NCBI RefSeq assembly: GCF_015706575.1
Contig: NW_024037056.1
Coordinates: 17,892,088 to 17,956,087 of the forward strand
Reading direction: 5' to 3'
Source: Patiria miniata
Taxonomy: Eukaryota > Echinodermata > Asteroidea > Valvatida > Asterinidae
DNA length: 64,000 nucleotides
In this document: positions 24,601-36,900 of the stretch, piece after piece
Layout of the letters: every line of letters starts with the position of its first letter
How positions within the stretch are numbered: the stretch's first letter is position 1
Position numbers and translations under genes: made by a program
The notes under the pieces: model-generated
Told to the model about the DNA's origin: nothing
The model's input: only the letters and a program-made list of their open reading frames with translations
The model's database searches: none

Positions 24601-27600
24601 AAAAATAAAATTGCTTCAAACTTGCAGGAAAGATGCCTAATGGACCTTAGAACGCATTCCAATTCGATTTCTGGATGGATGGACACTTCAAAGGAATTTC
24701 TGTATTGTCTCGAAAAAAGTCAATTTTTGACCAAATTTCACTAAAAAAGTAAGGCTAACCCCTTGCATTTTTTTGAATTTTTGCCAAAAAATAAAATTGC
24801 TTCAAACTTGCAGGAAAGATGCCTAATGGACCTTAGAACGCATTCCAATTCGATTGCTGGATGGATGGACACTTCAAAGGAATTTCTGTATTGTCTCGAG
24901 AAAAGTTAATTTTTGTCCAAATTTCACTAAAAAAGTAAGGCTAACCCCTTGCATTTTTTTAATTTTGGCCAAAAAATAAAATTGCTTCAAACTTGCAGGA
25001 AAGATGCCTAATGAACCTTAGAACACATTCAAATGCGATTTCTGGATGAATGGACACTCTAAAGGAATTTCTGTATTGTTTCGAGAAAAGTCAATTTTTG
25101 ACCAAATTTCACTAAAAAAGTAAGGCTAACCCCTTGCATTTTTTAAATTTTGGCCAAAAAATAAAATTGCTTCAAACTTGCAGGAAAGATGCCTAATGGA
25201 CCTTAGAACGCATTCAAATTCGATTTCTGGATGGATGGACACTTCAAAGGAATTTCTGTATTGTTTCGAGAAAAGTCAATTTTTGACCAAATTTCACTAA
25301 AAAAGTAAGGCTAACCCCTTGCATTTTTTGAATTTTGGCCAAAAAATAAAATTGCTTCAAACTTGCAGGAAAGATGCCTAATGGAGCTTAGAACACATTC
25401 AAATGCGATTTCTGGATGAATGGACACTCTAAAGGAATTTCTGTATTGTTTCGAGAAAAGTCAATTTTTGACCAAATTTCACTAAAAAAGTAAGGCTAAC
25501 CCCTTGCATTTTTTTGAATTTTTGCCAAAAAATAAAATTGCTTCAAACTTGCAGGAAAGATGCCTAATGGACCTTAGAACGCATTCCAATTCGATTGCTG
25601 GATGGATGGACACTTCAAAGGAATTTCTGTATTGTCTTGAGAAAAGTTAATTTTTGTCCAAATTTCACTAAAAAAGTAAGGCTAACCCCTTGCATTTTTT
25701 TAATTTTGGCCAAAAAATAAAATTGCTTCAAACTTGCAGGAAAGATGCCTAATGGACCTTAGAACGCATTCCAATGCGATTTCTGGATGAATGGATACTC
25801 TAAAGGAATTTCTGTATTGTTTCGAGAAAAGTCAATTTTTGTCCAAATTACACAAAAAAAGTAAGGCTAACCCCTTGCATTTTTAAAATTTTGGTTAAAA
25901 AATAAAATTGCTTCAAACTTGCAGGAAAGATGCCTAATGGACCTTAGAACGCATTCCAATTCGATTTCTGGATGAATGGACACTCTAAAGGAATTTCTGT
26001 ATTGTTTCGAGAAAAGTCAATTTTTGACGAAATTTCACTAAAAAAGTAAGGCTAACCCCTTGCATTTTTTAAATTTTGGCCAAAAAATAAAATTGCTTCA
26101 AACTTGCAGGAAAGATGCCTAATGGACCTTAGAACGCATTCCAATTCGATTTCTGGATGGCTGGACACTTCAAAGGAATTTCTGTATTGTTTCGAGAAAA
26201 GTCAATTTTTGATCAAATTTCACTAAAAAAGTAAGGCTAACCCCTTGCATTTTTTTGAATTTTTGCCAAAAAATAAAATTGCTTCAAACTTGCAGGAAAG
26301 ATGCCTAATGGACCTTAGAACGCATTCCAATTCGATTGCTGGATGGATGGACACTTCAAAGGAATTTCTGTATTGTCTTGAGAAAAGTTAATTTTTGTCC
26401 AAATTTCACTAAAAAAGTAAGGCTAACCCCTTGCATTTTTTTAAATTTTGGCCAAAAAATAAAATTGCTTCAAACTTGCAGGAAAGATGCCTAATGGACC
26501 TTAGAACGCATTCCAATTCGATTGCTGGATGGATGGACACTTCAAAGGAATTTCTGTATTGTTTCGAGAAAAGTCAATTTTTGACCAAATTTCACTAAAA
26601 AAGTAAGGCTAACCCCTTGCATTTTTTTAATTTTGGCCAAAAAATAAAATTGCTTCAAACTTGCAGGAAAGATGCCTAATGGACCTTAGAACGCATTCCA
26701 ATGCGATTTCTGGATGGATGGACACTTCAAAGGAATTTCTGTATTGTTTGGAGAAAAGTCAATTTTTGACCAAATTTCACTAAAAAAGTAAGGCTAACCG
26801 CTTGCATTTTTTAAATTTTGGTTAAAAAATAAAATTGCTTCAAACTTGCAGGAAAGATGCCTAATGGACCTTAGAACGCATTCCAATTCGATTTCTGGAT
26901 GAATGGACACTCTAAAGGAATTTCTGTATTGTTTCGAGAAAAGTCAATTTTTGACCAAATTTCACTAAAAAAGTAAGGCTAACCCCTTGCATTTTTTAAA
27001 TTTTGGCCAAAAAATAAAATTGCTTCAAACTTGCAGGAAAGATGCCTAATGGACCTTAGAACGCATTCCAATTCGATTTCTGGATGGATGGACACTTCAA
27101 AGGAATTTCTGTATTGTTTCGAGAAAAGTCAATTTTTGACCAAATTTCACTAAAAAAGTAAGGCTAACCCCTTGCATTTTTTGAATTTTTGCCAAAAAAT
27201 AAAATTGCTTCAAACTTGCAGGAAAGATGCCTAATGGACCTTAGAACGCATTCCAATTCGATTGCTGGATGGATGGACACTTCAAAGGAATTTCTGTATT
27301 GTCTTGAGAAAAGTTAATTTTTGTCCAAATTTCACTAAAAAAGTAAGGCTAACCCCTTGCATTTTTTTAATTTTGGCCAAAAAATAAAATTGCTTCAAAC
27401 TTGCAGGAAAGATGCCTAATGGACCTTAAAACGCATTCCAATTCGATTGCTGGATGGATGGACACTTCAAAGGAATTTCTGTATTGTTTCGAGAAAAGTC
27501 AATTTTTGACCAAATTTCACTAAAAAAGTAAGGCTAACCCCTTGCATTTTTTAAATTTTGGTTAAAAAATAAAATTGCTTCAAACTTGCAGGAAAGATGC

Positions 27601-30600
27601 CTAATGGAGCTTAGAATGCATTCCAATTCGATTTCTGGATGAATGGACACTCTAAAGGAATTTCTGTATTGTTTCGAGAAAAGTCAATTTTTGACGAAAT
27701 TTCACTAAAAAAGTAAGGCTAACCCCTTGCATTTTTAAAATTTTGGCCAAAAAATAAAATTGCTTCAAACTTGCAGGAAAGATGCCTAATGGACCTTAGA
27801 ACGCATTCCAATTCGATTTCTGGATGGATGGACACTTCAAAGGAATTTCTGTATTGTTTCGAGAAAAGTCAATTTTTGACCAAATTTCACTAAAAAAGTA
27901 AGGCTAACCCCTTGCATTTTTTGAATTTTTGCCAAAAAATAAAATTGCTTCAAACTTGCAGGAAAGATGCCTAATGGACCTTAGAACGCATTCCAATTCG
28001 ATTGCTGGATGGATGGACACTTCAAAGGAATTTCTGTATTGTCTTGAGAAAAGTTAATTTTTGTCCAAATTTCACTAAAAAAGTAAGGCTAACCCCTTGC
28101 ATTTTTTTAATTTTGGCCAAAAAATAAAATTGCTTCAAACTTGCAGGAAAGATGCCTAATGGACCTTAGAACGCATTCCAATTCGATTGCTGGATGGATG
28201 GACACTTCAAAGGAATTTCTGTATTGTCTTGAGAAAAGTTAATTTTTGTCCAAATTTCACTAAAAAAGTAAGGCTAACCCCTTGCATTTTTTTAATTTTG
28301 GCCAAAAAATAAAATTGCTTCAAACTTGCAGGAAAGATGCCTAATGGACCTTAAAACGCATTCCAATTCGATTGCTGGATGGATGGACACTTCAAAGGAA
28401 TTTCTGTATTGTTTCGAGAAAAGTCAATTTTTGACCAAATTTCACTAAAAAAGTAAGGCTAACCCCTTGCATTTTTTAAATTTTGGTTAAAAAATAAAAT
28501 TGCTTCAAACTTGCAGGAAAGATGCCTAATGGAGCTTAGAATGCATTCCAATTCGATTTCTGGATGAATGGACACTCTAAAGGAATTTCTGTATTGTTTC
28601 GAGAAAAGTCAATTTTTGACGAAATTTCACTAAAAAAGTAAGGCTAACCCCTTGCATTTTTAAAATTTTGGCCAAAAAATAAAATTGCTTCAAACTTGCA
28701 GGAAAGATGCCTAATGGACCTTAGAACGCATTCCAATTCGATTTCTGGATGGATGGACACTTCAAAGGAATTTCTGTATTGTTTCGAGAAAAGTCAATTT
28801 TTGACCAAATTTCACTAAAAAAGTAAGGCTAACCCCTTGCATTTTTTGAATTTTTGCCAAAAAATAAAATTGCTTCAAACTTGCAGGAAAGATGCCTAAT
28901 GGACCTTAGAACGCATTCCAATTCGATTGCTGGATGGATGGACACTTCAAAGGAATTTCTGTATTGTCTTGAGAAAAGTTAATTTTTGTCCAAATTTCAC
29001 TAAAAAAGTAAGGCTAACCCCTTGCATTTTTTTAATTTTGGCCAAAAAATAAAATTGCTTCAAACTTGCAGGAAAGATGCCTAATGGACCTTAAAACGCA
29101 TTCCAATTCGATTGCTGGATGGATGGACACTTCAAAGGAATTTCTGTATTGTTTCGAGAAAAGTCAATTTTTGACCAAATTTCACTAAAAAAGTAAGGCT
29201 AACCCCTTGCATTTTTTAAATTTTGGTTAAAAAATAAAATTGCTTCAAACTTGCAGGAAAGATGCCTAATGGAGCTTAGAATGCATTCCAATTCGATTTC
29301 TGGATGAATGGACACTCTAAAGGAATTTCTGTATTGTTTCGAGAAAAGTCAATTTTTGACGAAATTTCACTAAAAAAGTAAGGCTAACCCCTTGCATTTT
29401 TAAAATTTTGGCCAAAAAATAAAATTGCTTCAAACTTGCAGGAAAGATGCCTAATGGACCTTAGAACGCATTCCAATTCGATTTCTGGATGGATGGACAC
29501 TTCAAAGGAATTTCTGTATTGTTTCGAGAAAAGTCAATTTTTGATCAAATTTCACTAAAAAAGTAAGGCTAACCCCTTGCATTTTTTCAATTTTGGCCAA
29601 AAAATAAAATTGCTTCAAACTTGCAGGAAAGATGCCTAATGGACCTTAGAACACATTCCAATGCGATTTCTGGATGAATGGATACTCTAAAGGAATTTCT
29701 GTATTGTTTCGAGAAAAGTCAATTTTTGACCAAATTTCACTAAAAAAGTAAGGCTAACCCCTTGCATTTTTTTAAATTTTGGCCAAAAAATAAAATTGCT
29801 TCAAACTTGCAGGAAAGATGCCTAATGGACCTTAGAATGCATTCCAATTCGATTGCTGGATGGATGGACACTTCAAAGGAATTTCTGTATTGTCTCGAAA
29901 AAAGTTAATTTTTGTCCAAATTTCACTAAAAAAGTAAGGCTAACCCCTTGCATTTTTTTCAAATTTTGGCCAAATATAAAATTGATTCAAACTTCTAGGA
30001 AAGATGCCTAATGGACCTTAGAACACATTCCAATGCGATTTCTGGATGAATGGACACTCTAAAGGAATTTCTGTATTGTTTTGAGAAAAGTCCCATTTTT
30101 TACCAAATTTCACTAGAAAAGTGAGGCTAACCCCTTGCATTTTTTTCAAATTTTTGCCAAAATCTAAAATTACTTCAAACGTCTAGGAAAGATGCCTAAT
30201 GGACCTTAGAACGCATTCCAATTCGATTTCTGGATGGATGGACACTTCAAAGGAATTTCTGTATTGTTTCGTGAAAAGTCAATTTTTGACCAAATTTCAC
30301 TAAAAAAGTAAGGCTAACCTCTTGCATTTTTTTCAATTTTGGCCATAAAATAAATTTGCTTCAAACTTCTAGGAAAGATGCCTAATGGACCTTAGAACAC
30401 ATTCCAATGCGATTTCTGGATGAATGGACCCTCTAAAGGAATTTCTGTATTGTTTTGAGAAAAGTCCCATTTTTTACCGAATTTCAATAAAAAAATTAGG
30501 CTAACCCCTTGCATTTTTAAAATTTGGCCAAAAAATTAAATTGCTTCAAACTTCTTGAAAAGATTCCTAATGGACCTTAGAACGCATTCCAATTCGATTT

Positions 30601-30786
30601 CTGGATGGATGGACACTTCAAAGGAATTTCTGTATTGTTTCCAGAAAGGTGATTTTGACCAAATTTGATTAAAAAGGTAAGGCGAAAGCTCTTGCATTTT
30701 TTTTTTAAATTTTGGCCAAAAAAGTGCCTAATAAATCGGACCCTAGAACACATTCCAATTCGATTTCATTGAATGGAGCACAGTCT
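21659..30786. repeat. 185-bp AT-rich satellite array, about 49 monomers
   Basis: Head-to-tail monomers of 184-186 bases, recognisable by ggaaagatgcctaatggacc, ttctggatg(g/a)atggacac, gtaaggctaaccccttgcat and caaacttgcag. Inner monomers are near-identical; the first (from 21659) and the last four or so (from about 29950) are clearly diverged, the usual pattern of a satellite homogenised from within. Variants (gattgctgg or gatttctgg; tggttaaaa or tggccaaaa; tcttgag or ttcgag) recur in fixed order between about 26500 and 29600, giving higher-order units of four or five monomers. There is no conserved reading frame. Function unknown; the monomer size is of the nucleosomal, centromere-like class, but this array lies between two genes. 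Confidence 0.97.
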
Positions 30787-30957
30787 TGTACTAAAACCAT
30801 TACATTGAAGGGACCCTCACCTTGAGTTTGTATATGGAATATTTGTGTACTGTATCATATCTGACAAAATTCACCAAAAGCCACCAAAACCAGGTTGTGG
30901 ATTTTGATGTGTTTGGGATTGTTAGGGTTATAAGCTTTATACATGACATACTTGAAT

Positions 30958-33900
30958 TCACAAAAACAATGAGGAATTGAAACCCGGTGTTGTGCTCCTT
31001 GCTGAGTCGCCGATGTCATCATACGAAGTCAGATCACACATCCAGTACAGGTCAGCCTGCAGACAAACGCCCAAGGACTTGCAGGGCAGGTGATCCGAAA
31101 AACAGGCTGAAACAAATTGGGAGAATTTTATTTTGAGTTTTCTGGCTAGTAAAACAATCCTTGTGTCAAATCGACGGGAAACATAAATAATAAATGGCTA
31201 CGTGTCTTCATTCAGCCAATAGCAAATTCCATTCATGTTGTTCGATATGTGCTCACGAAATACGAACACTTGTTGCACACTATGTGTTGTCAGCGTGATA
31301 TAGACTTGTTTCGTTTGAGTGGTGTGTGAGATTCGAATGTCCAAAAGCTGGTTTGGGGCTAATTATAAACTGATGGATTATAGGGAGTCAGTTTTGCATC
31401 TTGTTTTCACTTGCAAAATGTAAGTTTCTATTTTTAAGAAGAAAATGAGAAATGGAGACCATTGTGTCAACATTTGCTTAGCTAGAAATCATTTGTTGTG
31501 TGAGGCCTACATGCTCTGCAATACTCACTGCAATTTGCTTCGTCTTTGAAGTTCCCACAGTCATCCACTGCGTCGCACATCAGGTTTTTGGGGACACAGC
31601 GGGAGTTTCCACAATCCATCTGATCATCATTGCAAACTGTGAGAAATATGTTATCCAAAGTCAATACAAGGTTGCAGAATCGAAAAACTTTGAACAAGTG
31701 TGGTACAGGGCGAGTCAAAAAGAAAATATCCCAGTGAGAAAAAATATATTCAAAGTGGCTTGCTCCATTTAACCAAAATAACATAGGAATGGAGTACATA
31801 TGAATGACTTGTAAATTGTGAATATTTCATGTAATCTCTATTTAAACAATACCACAACATTCTGCTGTCCTTAAAAGCCTTTGAATACAACAATGCCTAT
31901 AAAATTTCGAGTTTGGTAGTCGTGAAAATGAAAGATGTCAACTGTTTTTCCTTACAAAGATCTTTATTCAACCATTTTAATTTGTAATATTTCTTAACAT
32001 ATGTGAAGTAGACATATCAAAGATTACACATATCAATAAATCTGAAAATTAAGATAAACAAATCCCCCCCCAATTGGTTTGCATTTGTCTCTAGTATGAC
32101 CTGTGCTTAGTTCTGTCTGATTTTGCCAGACTGCCTCACATATCCTTGCAAAGGTAGAGGAAAGAGAAGTAAAATCATGACTCACTGCAGTTGAGTTCAT
32201 CACTAGCATCTAAGCAGTCATCAAAACCATCACACCTCCAGAAGGCAGGCACACAGATGGAGTTATCGCAACGGAACTCGGTTGGGCTACACTCTGTGGG
32301 CAGTCAAGCAACAAAGTGAAGGCTGGACTTGATTGTAAATTAAAATGGAGTGTAATGCTCTTTGAAATGCAAAGGAAACTTTACCAGTAAAAGATATCCC
32401 CAGCACTCACTTGGGATTCAGTCACATTTGGGAAACATGAGGATACTGGAGAACAAAACATATAGAAACTATTTCCTGTGAAAATGTTTGTACTTTGTGG
32501 ACTGGATTCTTACCACAATTTGTCTCATCTCTCCATGTATAGCAATCAATTTCACCATCGCACACCATCTGTTGGGAAATCTGTCTGCCATCACCACAGG
32601 GAAAGTAACCTGAATGTATTAACAATGACACATGTCAATCACATGTCACATGTCACATGTCAATCACATGTCACATGTCAATCACATGTCATGCATGTGA
32701 TTCAGGGTCATCAACTTGAGATGTAAAACACATGTATTTCAGAAGTTAATCACAAGTCAAATTACAAGTCGAGTCATGTCATTACTGGTTCTCCAACTGA
32801 AATGTTATTTGGAAAACCAAAATTACGCGACAGTAATGTAAAATGTGTGCCCATGATGCGCACCAAAGTGCACTTACAGTGTCAGGTGTCAGTGACGATC
32901 GATACCAATCACAAGTCAAATCACAAATCAATCACAAGTTAGGACTTACTGCAGTTGCGCTCATCACTGCCATCTCCGCAATCATCCCTATTGTTGCAGC
33001 GGTAGTAAAAATCCATTTTACACAAACCGTTGTCACAACGAAACTGGGTATCGGAACACTCTTTAAAAAGAAGAAAAAGAGAGAACATAAAATACACCTA
33101 GGGACTCAAATGAGGAAAAAGTACAAAAGTTTCATGTGACACATAACTATAAATCTAAGGAATTAAGGAATAATAGTGACTAGTAGGTGGAGTAGTTCAA
33201 GTTAATAAATATGTGCTTGGCCAGTTTTAAGCAAGCTTGTTTAAAATCGTTTATGGGGGCTGGACGTGGATATTGGCCCATATGTTTGGTCAGCAGTTTT
33301 ACTTTGTGTTTTTTAAACATCCCTCTCACCAAAGCTATGGTATGTGCCTCAGTCACACGGGTAAATATCTCCTTTTATGGAGATTGGTGCGCGTGAATGA
33401 TGTGGCGCAAAATGAAGCGGTGCTTTATCAGCAGTTTAAAACCACCCATGTGACGGCTCTTGGCAAATAGGAATGGGTAAATTGTTTAAGGTTTTTATAA
33501 ATTTCTGGTTTAAAAAGGTTATAGGGATTAGTCGTGGACTATGGCCTGAGTCAATTAAAGGCACAAATAATCTTTTAGTCAAAACTGAGAAAAAAGATTA
33601 ACAAAAATGGCAAAATAAAATGCAATGTCTCGCGACCAGTTTTAAAACATCGGTGATGACCAGTGTTTGAACGGCTGATTAAGACCAACCACATGATGTG
33701 CTCTCAACCATCAGAAAGACTATTGTTTTGTTTGTCAGTATCCCACACTTACCACAGTGCAGTTCATCACTGTGATCCTCACAGTCAAAGTACCCATCAC
33801 ACACCTGATCGGACCAAATTGACCTCTGACCCTTGTCACATTCGAAGAATTCTGCCAATGATAAGGGAGACAAGCAGCTGTGTGATGCATTCCTTTTAAT

Positions 33901-36900
33901 TTTACAAATCAAAGTAAACAAATTCAAAGTGACAAAAAAAACTGACAAAATGCATCTAAACTCTCTGCTTTTTGACAGCATTTGTAAAACTAAAACCCAC
34001 AGTCACTGCAGATCTATCATTGAAGTTGGTTTGGAATCTCTACTTACGTGGTGGTAGTTGACCATCCACTAAGGATTGAATAAAGTCCATCATAGATGTC
34101 ACATTGGTGTAATAGTTGACTTCGCCACATTTCTTGCCACTGCTTACTAGTCCAACGATGTACCAGCTCCCCTGCTGCCCTCGCTCCATGTCACTATTCA
34201 GACAGACTAGTCCACTGCCACTGTCAAACTATACGGTACGTTACAAAGACTTCAAGTCAATCACTACTGGTAACAAGTTATTTCACAAGTAACAGGGCTG
34301 GGGATGTTAGCTCATGCAAAAAATTGACTTGATGTCACAATTGAGTTCACACTGAAAATCTTGCAGAGTATGAACCGGCACATACACCAAGCTGAAATCA
34401 ATTAACCCACTTGGCATGTCCCTGACTGTCCATTGACTGTCGGCATTGCACTCACCTGGCATGCCCTGGCCCGCCATACGTTGATTGTCTGCACTGTACA
34501 CCCAACCTTACTCACATGCCAAGCCCTGGCCAGCCCGCCCGCCGTCCGCTGACTGTTGGAATTGTACACCCAACCTTACTCACCTGGCATGCCCTGGCCA
34601 GCCCGCCGTCTGCTGACTGTCTGCATTGTACACCCAACCTTACTCACATGGCATGCCCTGGCCAGCCCGCCGTCCGCTGACTGTTGGCATTGTACAACCA
34701 ACCTTACTCACCTGGCATGCCCTGGTCAGCCCGCCGTCTGCTGACTGTCTGCATTGTACAACCAACCTTACTCACCTGGCATGCCCTGGCCAGACCGCCA
34801 TATGTTGATTGTCTGCATTGTACAACCAACCTTACTCACATGCCAAGCCCTGGCCAGCCCGCCCGCCGTCTGCTGACTGTTGGCATTGTACACCCAACCT
34901 TACTCACCTGGCATGCCCTGGCCAGCCCGCCATCCGATGACTGTCTGCATTGTACAACCAACCTTACTCACCTGGCATGCCCTGGCCAGCCCGCCATCCG
35001 ATGACTGTCTGCATTGTACAACCAACCTTACTCACATGGCATGCCCTGGCCAGCCCACCGTCCATTGACTGTCTGCACTGTACACCCAACCTTACTCACC
35101 TGGCATGCCCTGGCCAGCCCGCCGTCCATTGACTGTCTGCACTGTACACCCAACCTTACTCACCTGGCATGCCCTGGCCAGCCCGCCGTCCATTGACTGT
35201 CTGCACTGTACACCCAACCTTACTCACATGGCATGCCCTGGCCAGCCCGCCGTCCATTGACTGTCTGCACTGTACACCCAACCTTACTCACCTGGCATGC
35301 CCTGGCCAGCCCGCCGTCCATTGACTGTCTGCACTGTACACCCAACCTTACTCACCTGGCATGCCCTGGCCAGCCCGCCGTCCATTGACTGTCTGCACTG
35401 TACACCCAACCTTACTCACCTGGCATGCCCTGGCCAGCCCGCCATCCGATGACTGTCTGCATTGTACACCCAACCTTACTCACCTGGCATGCCTTGGCCA
35501 GCCCGCCGTCCAATGACTGTCTGCATTGTACACCCAACCTTACTCACCTGGCATGCCCTGGCCAGCCCGCCATCCATTGACTGTCTGCACTGTACACCCA
35601 ACCTTACTCACCTGGCATGCCCTGGCCAGCCCGCCGTCCAATGACTGTCTGCATTGTACACCCAACCTTACTCACCTGGCATGCCCTGGCCAGCCCGCCG
35701 TCCGCTGACTGTCTGCATTATCCCAACACAATTGACTTGTGCCCAATCCTCTTTAGAAAGCCTTCTTACAAACCTTACTCACCTCGCATGCCCCAGCCCG
35801 CCGTCCGCTGACTGTCGGCATTATCCCAGCACACAGCTTTTGTTCATTGACTTGTAGCGTGTGTGTGTGGGAGATGGTTGAGGCAAATGCGTAGCATTCC
35901 TCCCTGGAGAGTAGGGGCATGGAGATGTAGGTTTGCTCAGGACGCAGGACCACTGCAGACATTAAAATCATTGAAATGTTGTATATGATGTAATTTAAGA
36001 CAAATGGCACATAATAAATAAATAATTCTTTTGTTTAAGAGAGTCCAAGATAGTTGATGAGCTCCTTTTTTCAGTCTTTGTGTTTGAGGATCCAACCACA
36101 ATTTCTGCATAGTTGATAGTGGGTATTAAGTTTGGATGAAGCTTTCAATTTTTTTGTAACACAGGCTAAAGAAAACAACCGGAACATACCCCACTTTGCT
36201 CCGTGCATCTGATTGTAACTGCATTTACTAGGGGTCTTCTTGGTTCATCACTAGCCTGGCCATTTGACTACTCAGAGAGTTCCCACCCATTTTTTCAGCA
36301 TTACAGCCTAATGAGAAGTAGTTTGTGTAATATTGTGCACTAAATTCAAGATGATTGGATTCAACCTTTATAGAGATGATAACCTGCTTTGGACATAGCA
36401 GATCACATTTTGATTCTAATTTGAGAATTTGACATCTTAATTGCTTACATCGTGGTTTAATGCTTCCCCAGGTAGCCAAGTAGCACTCGCTCCCAGCACT
36501 AAACTGCATACCGCTCTGTGGAAGGCAAGCTGGCATCACAAACCCACTATCCCAGTCCAGCGACTGGGCCAACCTCAACATGGCAATGTCATAGTTATGA
36601 ATCCGTCTCTCGGCTAGGTATCGCGGGTGGATGTAAAACGTCTCTACTGTCATGATCTGAACGTTCATGTTGGTTTTTACCGTCTGGTTTCTGACCGTGC
36701 TGCCTGCATGGATGGTGAAGTCACTGGCATTGAGTCGCTGCCAACCTTGTTCCCTGTACCTTTGAGTTATAGTAAAAGATTGAAAAATAACAATGATTAT
36801 AACACCTCACCCACAGATTCTGTATCTTGATTGGCCAAAAGCGAGTAACATGGTATTTGCTATATTTGCTATCTTTCAGTTCAAGGCCAAAAGTACGGAC

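Noticed and set aside
34556..35857. Many plus-strand frames of 60-106 codons ([10 protein letters not shown] repeats)
   Set aside because: They are translations of the 64-bp minisatellite on the strand opposite the protease gene.
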